Assembly (NCBI GenBank): GCA_002506745.1
Contig: DAYE01000094.1
Span: forward strand, 1-7,181
Reading direction: 5' to 3'
Length of the DNA stretch: 7,181 bases
Source of the DNA: Euryarchaeota archaeon UBA33
GTDB taxonomy: Archaea; Thermoplasmatota; E2; DHVEG-1
The position numbers and the translations under genes are program-made. The notes under the pieces were generated by a model. It made no database searches, had not been told where the DNA came from, and saw nothing but the letters and a program-made list of their open reading frames with translations. Shown here one piece after another: positions 1 to 6,385 of the stretch. Numbering within the stretch: position 1 is the stretch's first letter; the number at the start of each line of letters is the position of its first letter.

Positions 1-1229
1 CCTAACCCCCGGTCTTTATCGGCAGTTACGAGATACTCGTTTGTATTGATTTTTCCTTCTGATGTCGCTTGATTCCATAGATCAGAACCGACCATATATC
101 GTAACGGTAGGAACGAGACTGAATCAAGTGGCAATGATTTTGCAAAAAGCAATGTGTTATGGAAATGTTCGGTTGTCTCAAAAGGTGCGCCGAAAATAAA
201 TGAGCCAATGGTAAAAAACCCGGTGTCATTGCTTAACTGGACTGCTTTTCGTATGGTTTCGACGGTGGTGTTCTTATGATAGAAATCAAGGACGTCCTGA
301 TTACCGGACTCCAAACCAAACTGGATATGGGTAACACCCGCTTGTCTCATTTTTTTATATAGTTCCTTGTCTGCTAGGTCGACTCGGGTTGCGGTCACTG
401 AAAATTTCAAGGAAAGATCTTCATTGATGATCGCATCGAATAATGCAGAGGCTTGTTTCTTGTTTGCTGGGAAACAATCATCTGAGAAAACCACGTGTCG
501 GTAGCCTTGCTGTTGAATTTCTTTAAGCTCGGTGATGATATTCTCTGTCGAGCGTGTTCGGTATCGTTGCATGCTAATAGAACCTCGAGAGCAGAAACGA
601 CAGGTATAGGGGCATCCTCTGCTTGTGATAATAGATGTAAATTCCCCTGCTTTCAGATGAGGGTTGTATTCCCGGCCGTACGTGTAGTGTTTCACGAGAT
701 GACGGGCGGGGAAAGGGATGATGTCGAGTTCCTTGATAATTTGTGAGGCTGCTCCTTGTTTGATTCCATGATTTGTGCGGTAGAAAATCCCAGGTATCTC
801 TGAATAATCTTTTTCGTTGTTGAGCGCTTTTTTCAAGTCGGTCAGGATCATCTCGCTGTCACCTTGGATACATACTGTCGCTTGTGTTTCGTCTAATGCT
901 TTTTCTGGGAGAAGGGTACAGTGCGGTCCACCAATGAGGATCGGGATGTCCGGTTCATATTGTCGTATCATATGGATTAAGGTTTTTACTTCATTCAGAG
1001 AAGGGCTGAGAACAGACATTCCGATAACATCTGATTGATGGACAGCGGTCATGAGTTTTTGTTCATCAAAGGGTTCTGCTGAAAAATCAAGGATTGTTAC
1101 GCTATCTCCTTCGTTCTGAAGCATTGTTGCGACATACAGAAGACCAAGAGGTGGGGATAATCCATAGAATACGCGAGAGGTATGTATAAAAAATGACTCT
1201 GGAGGTGGATAAATCAATAAGAACCTCAT
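1..1229 (-). CDS. Radical SAM protein with N-terminal B12-binding domain (C-terminus off window)
   Basis: A continuous reading frame of 409 codons starts at ATG 1229 and is still open at base 1. Residues 1-140 form a Rossmann-like cobalamin-binding-type domain: PPLGLLYVA (26-34), VTILDFS (44-50) and ILIGGPHC (97-104). The radical SAM barrel follows with the 4Fe-4S motif C206-x3-C210-x2-C213 (RGCPYTCRFCSR). Further barrel motifs are VVFSDD (246-251), the GLESG loop (305-309) and GAPFETTE (347-354). The family (COG1032 type, often labelled BchE-like) does radical chemistry or methylation from S-adenosylmethionine in the anaerobic cytoplasm, and the substrate cannot be told from sequence. The DxHxxG cobalamin-ligand motif is not visible where expected after residue 45; this is common in the class. 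The start is supported by a GGGAG element 5 bases upstream and by the domain beginning at once. The family assignment is firm; the specific function is unknown. Confidence 0.9.
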   Translation of the reverse strand, partial: MRFLLIYPPPESFFIHTSRVFYGLSPPLGLLYVATMLQNEGDSVTILDFSAEPFDEQKLMTAVHQSDVIGMSVLSPSLNEVKTLIHMIRQYEPDIPILIGGPHCTLLPEKALDETQATVCIQGDSEMILTDLKKALNNEKDYSEIPGIFYRTNHGIKQGAASQIIKELDIIPFPARHLVKHYTYGREYNPHLKAGEFTSIITSRGCPYTCRFCSRGSISMQRYRTRSTENIITELKEIQQQGYRHVVFSDDCFPANKKQASALFDAIINEDLSLKFSVTATRVDLADKELYKKMRQAGVTHIQFGLESGNQDVLDFYHKNTTVETIRKAVQLSNDTGFFTIGSFIFGAPFETTEHFHNTLLFAKSLPLDSVSFLPLRYMVGSDLWNQATSEGKINTNEYLVTADKDRGL

Positions 1230-1231
1230 AT

Positions 1232-1239
1232 CCACTCCC
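1232..1239 (-). promoter_or_regulatory. Shine-Dalgarno element of the radical SAM gene
   Basis: GGGAGTGG on the minus strand ends three bases before ATG 1229, and its GGAG core is 5 bases away. It matches the archaeal/bacterial anti-SD complement reasonably well. It fixes the start at 1229, since no other in-frame ATG nearby has such a site. Confidence 0.6.
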
Positions 1240-1300
1240 TTGTTTGGATTTTTACGTCTCTCACGTTCAGCATGGATTTCTTAAAACGACATGTTCGTTA

Positions 1301-1308
1301 TTAAATAT
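1301..1308 (-). promoter_or_regulatory. TATA-like box upstream of the radical SAM gene
   Basis: ATATTTAA on the minus strand lies about 72 bases before ATG 1229, which would place transcription start near 1278 and leave a leader of about 50 bases. It is a weaker match to the archaeal TATA consensus than the boxes of the peptidase and helicase genes. With a 131-base gap to the peptidase gene it suggests separate transcription, but read-through is possible. Confidence 0.4.
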
Positions 1309-1317
1309 TCTGGCTGA

Positions 1318-1333
1318 CTGTATCGATATACAG
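1318..1333. repeat. Inverted repeat upstream of the radical SAM promoter
   Basis: CTGTAT-CGAT-ATACAG: perfect 6-base arms around a 4-base spacer. It lies about 10 bases upstream of the TATA-like box at 1301-1308 and downstream of the peptidase stop, so it could be an operator or a short transcript hairpin. Arms of this length arise by chance fairly often. Confidence 0.3.
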
Positions 1334-1337
1334 GAAG

Positions 1338-1358
1338 CTTTTATCATAAAGATGAAAG
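1338..1358 (-). terminator. Possible hairpin just after the peptidase stop codon
   Basis: The minus-strand sequence from 1358 to 1338 folds as an 8-bp stem with one mismatch (CTTTCATC against GATAAAAG) around a TTTAT loop, starting 2 bases past the TGA at 1361-1363. No strong T run follows, so as a terminator it is weak. It might instead affect the mRNA 3' end. Confidence 0.25.
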
Positions 1359-1360
1359 AG

Positions 1361-3352
1361 TCAGCTATTGATGAGAAGGCGAAGCAACGGGAAGGCGTGC
1401 GGGAATCGTTCTAGAAGCATCTGAATGATGTCAAAAAGAGTCAATTGGAACTGATAAGGTGTTGCAAGTGTCACCGAGATCGTATTGAAATCACTACTAT
1501 TCTGCTTGTTGACTATCTTTATTTGTCCTGTGAACTCCATGTTTCTTTTGATGGGTGCGACGACTGTCACATTGATGGTGACTGGTCCATCCTCTGGCGT
1601 CAGGTGATCTCCTTGTGATGGAGTGAATGTCCAGGTTCCCCAGTCGGGCCATTCGGTGATGTTCCAGCTTAGATTGGTGAATGCTGCACCGACATTCTCG
1701 ACAGTGAAACTCCCTATGATCGTTGACCTTGGTTTGACATCGATCCAGGTAAGCGAGCCATTGCAGAATAATTTTTCATGGATTTTATATCCTGTGTGTA
1801 ATGAGACTGATATGGTAGAATAATCACTGCTGTTTTCTAGGTTTTCGACTTTGACTTCTCCGGTGAAAAGATGATTCTCTTGGTTGGGTACGACGACACT
1901 AACGGTAACCGTGGTTGGTCCGTCTTCAGGATGTTGATTATTTCCACTTGAGGGCGTAAAAGTCCATTCTCCCCAGCTTGGCCATTCGGTAATCTCCCAA
2001 TCAAGGTTTGAACCATCCTCACCAATGTTACTGACCGTGAAACTACTCGTGACGGTTTCATTTGGCGTCACATTGTTCCATTCTAGTGATCCTTCGCAGC
2101 TAAGATCAGGTACAGCGGTGTTCTTGAGGATGTCAACGATGACCCCTTCGATTACCGCCATTTCATAAGGCATTTCTTCTGGAATAAGTGGAAAGAAATA
2201 CCAGCCGTTAGAGGATCCGCCCCATCCGAAGTTTAAATGATAAAAGTTATCTGTGTTATAACCATCGACGACAAGGTTATGTCCTGCCGTCAATCCTTCA
2301 TTTACTATTGCGAGATGAGCGGGGAGCGCGTCCTTCATATTGCTCGCCATTCGCTCATACAGATCTGGATCGGAATCGTCAAGCAAGGAAATGGTCGTGC
2401 AATTGAATCTCTGATACGCCTCGTATGCTTGGTTCACACTAAACGTCCCTGAGCCACTCGCTCCATAGACTTGGGTTGCTGCAACTCCGCAAGCGAAGGT
2501 GATTGCTGCTTTGTCATCGTTTGTGGGTGGTATCTGACTTTCATAATGTGATTGAAGCGTGGAAAGATAAGTGTTTAGTTGAGGAAATGATTTGAAACCA
2601 TATGTTACATAGTTGTTATCGATCCAGAACTGGTTCCCACCGTAGTTGTGATAGTAGTCATCGCTATCGGTAAAAACAACATTCATTGTTGTATTATGGT
2701 AATTTAATATCTGGGCCATCGTGACCGCTGGACATCCAGCAACACTTCGTGTCCCTCCATGGGCTAGATCAAGTGGACAGAAATTATTGTAGGGGGGGCT
2801 CTGGTGCCAATTGGTCAATATCCATCCGCCCGTCGGGGTCGATCCTTCTGGAGGCCATTGTTCAAATCTTCCGCTCGAAAGAGGTGTTCCTTTGTTAAAT
2901 GTGTCCCATTGAAGGTGACGCTCTTCAAGTGTTTTTTCAGGTATCAATTGAATATATTGAAGTCGAAGTGTTATGTCAGCATACAGCAAATCGAAAAGAG
3001 GATTATCCCCTGTGTTACCTTGGAAATTGTTGGTAAATGAATATGCGATGACGGGTGGAAGGTCGTACGACCCGGTAACGATGATGTACCCTGGTGGGTT
3101 CAGTTCGAACACATAGAATAATGTTTTTCCTTTTTCATTGATGATTTGTGTTGATTCTGCTATGAGGAAATTTTCCTTGTTTAGTTCTTGTAGTTTTGCA
3201 GTAGCGACACTTGAAGCGACATCCCGGGTTATACCATGGTTTATATTTTCTGATATTTGAGCGGCGTTCATGATTGGAATTAGACCTGTTGCAAGGAACA
3301 ATCCACTAATCACAAGAACCAATATTTTTTTTATATAATGTGATTCAAACAT
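1361..3352 (-). CDS. Secreted C10 (streptopain-like) cysteine peptidase with two Ig-like repeats
   Basis: A 663-residue pre-pro-peptidase. Residues 1-31 are a signal peptide (K8-K9, hydrophobic 10-28, cleavage probably near NAA 29-31). Residues about 40-140 match the streptopain inhibitory prodomain (FYVFELNPPGYIIVTGSYDL, 79-98). The catalytic domain spans about 160-410: Gln184 in NWHQSPPYN (oxyanion), nucleophile Cys207 in VAGCPAVTMAQILNYH, His358 in AGHNLVVDGY, and NFGWGG (374-379). The enzyme should be exported as an inactive zymogen and degrade extracellular protein. Two repeats of about 105 residues follow (418-520, 529-632; BACON-like Ig folds by eye), then a 31-residue tail with LLERFP and FPLLRLL. 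An upstream in-frame ATG at 3436 is rejected because it lies before the TATA box; ATG 3352 has a GGGGAT element and begins the signal peptide. Streptopain itself is about 400 residues, so the C-terminal third is an addition. The family call is firm; secretion route and tail function are inferred. Confidence 0.92.
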   Translation of the reverse strand: MFESHYIKKILVLVISGLFLATGLIPIMNAAQISENINHGITRDVASSVATAKLQELNKENFLIAESTQIINEKGKTLFYVFELNPPGYIIVTGSYDLPPVIAYSFTNNFQGNTGDNPLFDLLYADITLRLQYIQLIPEKTLEERHLQWDTFNKGTPLSSGRFEQWPPEGSTPTGGWILTNWHQSPPYNNFCPLDLAHGGTRSVAGCPAVTMAQILNYHNTTMNVVFTDSDDYYHNYGGNQFWIDNNYVTYGFKSFPQLNTYLSTLQSHYESQIPPTNDDKAAITFACGVAATQVYGASGSGTFSVNQAYEAYQRFNCTTISLLDDSDPDLYERMASNMKDALPAHLAIVNEGLTAGHNLVVDGYNTDNFYHLNFGWGGSSNGWYFFPLIPEEMPYEMAVIEGVIVDILKNTAVPDLSCEGSLEWNNVTPNETVTSSFTVSNIGEDGSNLDWEITEWPSWGEWTFTPSSGNNQHPEDGPTTVTVSVVVPNQENHLFTGEVKVENLENSSDYSTISVSLHTGYKIHEKLFCNGSLTWIDVKPRSTIIGSFTVENVGAAFTNLSWNITEWPDWGTWTFTPSQGDHLTPEDGPVTINVTVVAPIKRNMEFTGQIKIVNKQNSSDFNTISVTLATPYQFQLTLFDIIQMLLERFPHAFPLLRLLINS
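1457..2101 (-). repeat. Two tandem Ig-like domain repeats within the peptidase
   Basis: Unit A (2101-1793, residues 418-520) and unit B (1768-1457, residues 529-632) share a pattern: Cys, G-S-L-x-W, T/I-x-x-SFTV-x-N-x-G, W-x-ITEWP-x-WG-x-WTFTPS, PEDGP, FTG, NSSD and TISV. The starting cysteines C419 and C530 are 111 residues apart. The sequence is clearly alike at protein level and partly at DNA level (for example GGCCATTCGGT at both WP sites), pointing to an old duplication. The fold resembles BACON-type adhesion/carbohydrate-associated domains; binding function is unknown. Confidence 0.85.
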
Positions 3353-3358
3353 GATTTT

Positions 3359-3366
3359 ATCCCCTT
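3359..3366 (-). promoter_or_regulatory. Shine-Dalgarno element of the peptidase gene
   Basis: AAGGGGAT on the minus strand has its GGGG 8 bases before ATG 3352. It decides the start in favour of 3352 over the longer in-frame option at 3436. Confidence 0.6.
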
Positions 3367-3392
3367 TAATGTTAATTGTATATAGGTCATGG

Positions 3393-3400
3393 TATATAAA
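3393..3400 (-). promoter_or_regulatory. TATA box of the peptidase gene
   Basis: TTTATATA on the minus strand is an excellent archaeal TATA match. Transcription would begin about 25 bases on, near 3370-3375, giving a leader of about 20 bases that contains the Shine-Dalgarno element. It sits in the 77-base gap after the nuclease-domain stop, indicating that the peptidase has its own promoter. Confidence 0.65.
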
Positions 3401-3429
3401 TATTGATTGAAATTTTTGTGTTTTTCCAA

Positions 3430-3702
3430 TTAACATAAACGTTTGAGTTCTTCTATTGTCTCAGAAAGATTGTGTTGGATGTCTTTTTCTGAGAACTGTC
3501 TGATTTTCCATCCGTCTTCATGTAATTGCTGTCTGTTTATTTTTATGTGTTCCTTTCGTATATCGATAGCATATCGATTTCCATTGACGAAGAATGCGAA
3601 ATCAACCTGATATGGTGCGGTTCCTTTTATCGTATAATTCGGTTGTATCGTTAGACCGTTTTTTCTTGCTTCATCGTAAAAAACTTGTTTTGTCGGGGGA
3701 GT
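3430..3702 (-). pseudogene. Out-of-frame Vsr/DUF559-like nuclease domain of the upstream helicase
   Basis: This stretch encodes about 90 residues in the +1 frame relative to the helicase. It has the layout of a PD-(D/E)XK Vsr/DUF559/MTES_1575-type domain, which often ends SF1 helicases: TKQVFYDEARKNGL, QPNYTIKGTAPYQVDFAF, NGNRYAIDI, EDGWKIRQF, then a C-terminal helix ending at TAA 3430. The open frame extends back to TTG 3831, but the part beyond 3702 overlaps helicase motif VI in another frame and shows no family resemblance. The frame has no ATG and no ribosome-binding site, so independent translation is unlikely; it is best read as the cut-off C-terminus of the helicase. The second acidic site reads IDIRK where relatives usually have (I/V)E(I/V)DGK, and the distance to GW is about ten residues short, suggesting erosion. 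Family assignment is by pattern memory and moderately sure. Confidence 0.7.
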
Positions 3703-6376
3703 CCGTTCTCGACGAAAGTGTGTTTCGGCTTTCAACGTAATCGCACAGATTTCTAAGAGGACCAGTCGTTTGTCGACAGACGTCCTGATCACCGATGATG
3801 ATAAACAGACTGCGTGCTCGTGTGACAGCAACGTTTAACAATTGACTCGTCGATAGTATCCAATGGAGGGTTCCTTGTTTCACTCCATCAGAAACAGCTG
3901 GTGAGAAAACAATGATATCTTTTTCGTCTCCTTGGAATCGATGTGCTGTGCCGATGATGATGTCTATTTCAAAGAGATCTTGGAATTTATTGAGTTTTTC
4001 TGTAATCATCTCGGTTTGTGCTCGAAAAAGAGTAACGATTCCTATCGAGGCATGAACAGATAAGGCCACCTCATTGATTTTCAGTATTTCTTCTACGACT
4101 CTTTCTGCTTCTTCCTCGTTATACGGGCTTTTTGAATGAACTGTTTTTCCTTTGACATGATGCCAGAGGATTCTTCTATGGAACGAGGGGTGGTGCAGTA
4201 GTTTTGTTTCATCGGTCGCTATGGTGAGTTTTCGTTCGTAATAATATTCATTCGAAAATGATATGATATCTGGATGGCATCGATAATGTTCATTCAATAA
4301 AAGGGGTGATTCACGGTGCATGTGTATTATCTGTTGGGCGAAATCATACAGAGAATGTTTCGTATATGAAAGATTTGAATGGAGTTCTTCAGGGATATGG
4401 TGGGTCGCCGCAAATGATCGATCTTGGGTTTCTGTGAGCAGTGAGATGTGTTTGAGCTGGTACGGATCTCCGATTATTACGATGTGTTTTGCGCGGTAGA
4501 AGAGTGGTAATGCTGAGGCGATATCGCATTGTGATGCTTCATCGATTATCAAGAGATCAAAAATATTATTTTTCAGAGGGAAACTTTGTTTTGCAGAGAG
4601 ATTTGTAACGACCCACACCGGTAAGAATTTTAGGATTTTCTGCAATGACCGCAATCGTTGTGTGTGGAGTTGTCGGAACATCAGTTCATCTTTATTGCTT
4701 GATTGAAGTTGTTCAGATGAAGAAAAATACGTCTGAATATGTTGTTTGTCATTCTCTTCTGCGTCTACGAATTTATTTATCCAATGTTGTTGCAATAATG
4801 CCTGTGAAAGAGTGATGTATTTTTTCTGCAACATCATTTGTTTATTTTTCAATTCAGCGAACGGAGGAATGTTAAGCAATGTTTTTTTTATATGCTGGAT
4901 TTCGTCGAGAGCTAATTCTTCTTTTTTCCATGTCAGAATCCTTTGTAATGCAGCTTCTCTTGTTGTGTGTTTATTCATGATCGAATTCTGAAGATAGGTC
5001 TTGAGATCAGCTGGGAGATGTTGATAATGTTTTTTGAAGCAGTCATCTTGTTTCCGTTGGTATCGTTTTTGGTTAATTTTTTTTAAAATTGTTTGAGTAC
5101 AAAAATATTTACGAATGTCATCTTGTAATGTGAGCGGGTCGACCATGTCGAGACGCGAATGGAGCTCATATACGATTGTGTTATCAGGATGTTGTGTATG
5201 GAAGAAATCAAGCATCGTTTGTGTTTTTTCTAATGATTCGTTAAGACTGGTGAGCCTGAATATTTGATCTTGAATATGTTTGATTTGAGCGGTGATTGTC
5301 TGTACGTCGCTGAGGGTTTTTTCTCGTAATGTGATTTTCTGAATGGGTTGTTTTAGGAGATGTTCGAGTCCTGCTCTTGCATTTCTTCTATGAGCCTGAT
5401 TACCCATCCGGACGAGGAGTTTGTAGGGTAATATCGCGTTTAATTTTTCGATGACGACATCAACAGCTTTGTTGTTTTTACTGGCGAAAAGTACAGTCTT
5501 ATTTTGATAAACAGCATTGGCGATGATGTTGAGTACAACCTGGGATTTTCCGGTTCCTGGTGGGCCGGTGATGACTGTTAATGGGTCATGTAGCGATTGT
5601 TGTATTGCGTTTTTTTGAGCGGGATTGAGTGGGAAGATTTCTAAAAGGGGTTTGTTTTCTTGGTTAATTTTTTCAGGTTGATAGTCACCAGTGAGTAATA
5701 GGAGCAATGCAGTGGATGCTAGATCGTCGAGTGGCTTTTTTTTTAATTGTGTGAGTTCCGTGATCAAGTTATAGGTGATGCCGGTCCGTTCTCCGAAGTA
5801 CAGGATTGCTTTGTTAAGGAGTTTGAAAATAATCGACCGTTTAAAGGGCTTCTGGTCTAGGGTTATCGTACATTCGGTGTATGGAAATTGAAGCATTTTA
5901 CAGATTGACTCAAGTGCTCCCAAAAAGGATTCTCCTTCGATTTCATGTTGAATATTTTTGATTTCCTCAACGGAAAAATTTTGTTGTGTCAGTATATGAC
6001 GATTGAGTCTGTACTCGTTCGTGTTGTGAGTGATGATAAGTACGTCATCTTTTTGTTCGTATTGGATTTCGGTGAAAAACAGAGGACTAATTATTCCTTG
6101 AGGTCCGATTACGACAGGGTATCCATAGAACAGTGTTTTGTTTTTCTGCCGAAGCAAAGAGGTCTGAAAAAACTTTTTAACACCTTCTGTGTTCTTAATT
6201 TCCACCTGTTTGTTGTTGGTGTGAAACAACACTTCCGTTTGGAAGAGGGTGGACAAGAACAAGGTTTTTTCCGAGGAGACGTTGAAGGTGACGGACAGCA
6301 GGTCTTCTTGTTCGAGGCAAGCGATGTAGTAGTCAAGAAGATTGCTGAAGGTCTTTTCAGACATTTGCTTCGGCAT
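3671..6376 (-). CDS. Superfamily 1 UPF1/Sen1-like helicase, frameshifted before its C-terminal nuclease domain
   Basis: A 901-residue ATP-dependent nucleic acid helicase. Residues 1-245 are an N-terminal domain I do not recognise. The core follows: Q-motif-like NPAQKNAI (251-258), Walker A GPPGTGKS (271-278), Ia VLFASKNNKAVD (295-306), Walker B IIDEASQCD (610-618), III GDPYQL (636-641), IV EHYRCHPDI (696-704), V GTAHRFQGDEKDIIVFS (809-825) and VI LNVAVTRAR (847-855). A largely helical, charged insert spans about 340-585. All catalytic motifs are intact, so ATPase and unwinding activity are likely. After RNLCDYVES (875-883) the frame runs only 18 more residues to TGA 3671, while the nuclease domain continues in the +1 frame. 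ATG 6376 is chosen because GGGAGG lies 3 bases before it; TTG 6391 has no such site and ATG 6364 is too far. Role unknown: repair, RNA processing or defence are all possible. Confidence 0.9.
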   Translation of the reverse strand: MPKQMSEKTFSNLLDYYIACLEQEDLLSVTFNVSSEKTLFLSTLFQTEVLFHTNNKQVEIKNTEGVKKFFQTSLLRQKNKTLFYGYPVVIGPQGIISPLFFTEIQYEQKDDVLIITHNTNEYRLNRHILTQQNFSVEEIKNIQHEIEGESFLGALESICKMLQFPYTECTITLDQKPFKRSIIFKLLNKAILYFGERTGITYNLITELTQLKKKPLDDLASTALLLLLTGDYQPEKINQENKPLLEIFPLNPAQKNAIQQSLHDPLTVITGPPGTGKSQVVLNIIANAVYQNKTVLFASKNNKAVDVVIEKLNAILPYKLLVRMGNQAHRRNARAGLEHLLKQPIQKITLREKTLSDVQTITAQIKHIQDQIFRLTSLNESLEKTQTMLDFFHTQHPDNTIVYELHSRLDMVDPLTLQDDIRKYFCTQTILKKINQKRYQRKQDDCFKKHYQHLPADLKTYLQNSIMNKHTTREAALQRILTWKKEELALDEIQHIKKTLLNIPPFAELKNKQMMLQKKYITLSQALLQQHWINKFVDAEENDKQHIQTYFSSSEQLQSSNKDELMFRQLHTQRLRSLQKILKFLPVWVVTNLSAKQSFPLKNNIFDLLIIDEASQCDIASALPLFYRAKHIVIIGDPYQLKHISLLTETQDRSFAATHHIPEELHSNLSYTKHSLYDFAQQIIHMHRESPLLLNEHYRCHPDIISFSNEYYYERKLTIATDETKLLHHPSFHRRILWHHVKGKTVHSKSPYNEEEAERVVEEILKINEVALSVHASIGIVTLFRAQTEMITEKLNKFQDLFEIDIIIGTAHRFQGDEKDIIVFSPAVSDGVKQGTLHWILSTSQLLNVAVTRARSLFIIIGDQDVCRQTTGPLRNLCDYVESRNTLSSRTDSPDKTSFLR
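3695..3699 (-). other. Five-C run, likely frame-break point between helicase and nuclease
   Basis: On the minus strand the helicase frame reads GAC TCC CCC GAC AAA, leading to a stop at 3671. Dropping one C, or a +1 slip on the CCC codon, gives GAC TCC CCG ACA AAA, i.e. D-S-P-T-K-Q-V-F-Y. S/T-P-x-x-x-x-F-Y is a typical entrance to such nuclease domains. The break could lie anywhere from about 3728 to 3695, but this homopolymer is the most likely place. Sequencing error, true mutation and recoding cannot be told apart here. Confidence 0.6.
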
Positions 6377-6379
6377 TGT

Positions 6380-6385
6380 CCTCCC
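6380..6385 (-). promoter_or_regulatory. Shine-Dalgarno element of the helicase gene
   Basis: GGGAGG on the minus strand, 3 bases before ATG 6376. The spacing is tight, but it is the only good element near the possible starts; the TTG at 6391 would contain it within the coding region. Confidence 0.5.

Noticed and set aside
26..1038. Small ORFs on both strands overlapping the radical SAM gene
   Set aside because: The continuous minus-strand frame from 1229 to 1 carries B12-binding and radical SAM motifs, so the others are shadows.
1837..2061. Minus-strand ORF in another frame inside the Ig-like repeats
   Set aside because: The peptidase frame carries a clear repeated domain here; the alternative frame has low-complexity composition and no start signal.
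1361..3352. Gingipain (C25) or clostripain (C11) identity for the secreted peptidase
   Set aside because: The GC-x-A-x-x-MAQI-x-NYH, GHN-x-VVDGY and NFGWGG motifs and the prodomain match family C10, not the caspase-like C11/C25 fold.
3353..3436. N-terminal extension of the peptidase by 28 residues to ATG 3436
   Set aside because: It would start upstream of the TATA box at 3393-3400 and overlap the nuclease-domain stop. ATG 3352 has a Shine-Dalgarno element and begins a normal signal peptide.
3703..3831. 5' part of the nuclease-frame ORF, starting TTG 3831, as an independent small gene
   Set aside because: It overlaps helicase motif VI in another frame, has no ATG or ribosome-binding site, and its first 43 residues show no family pattern.
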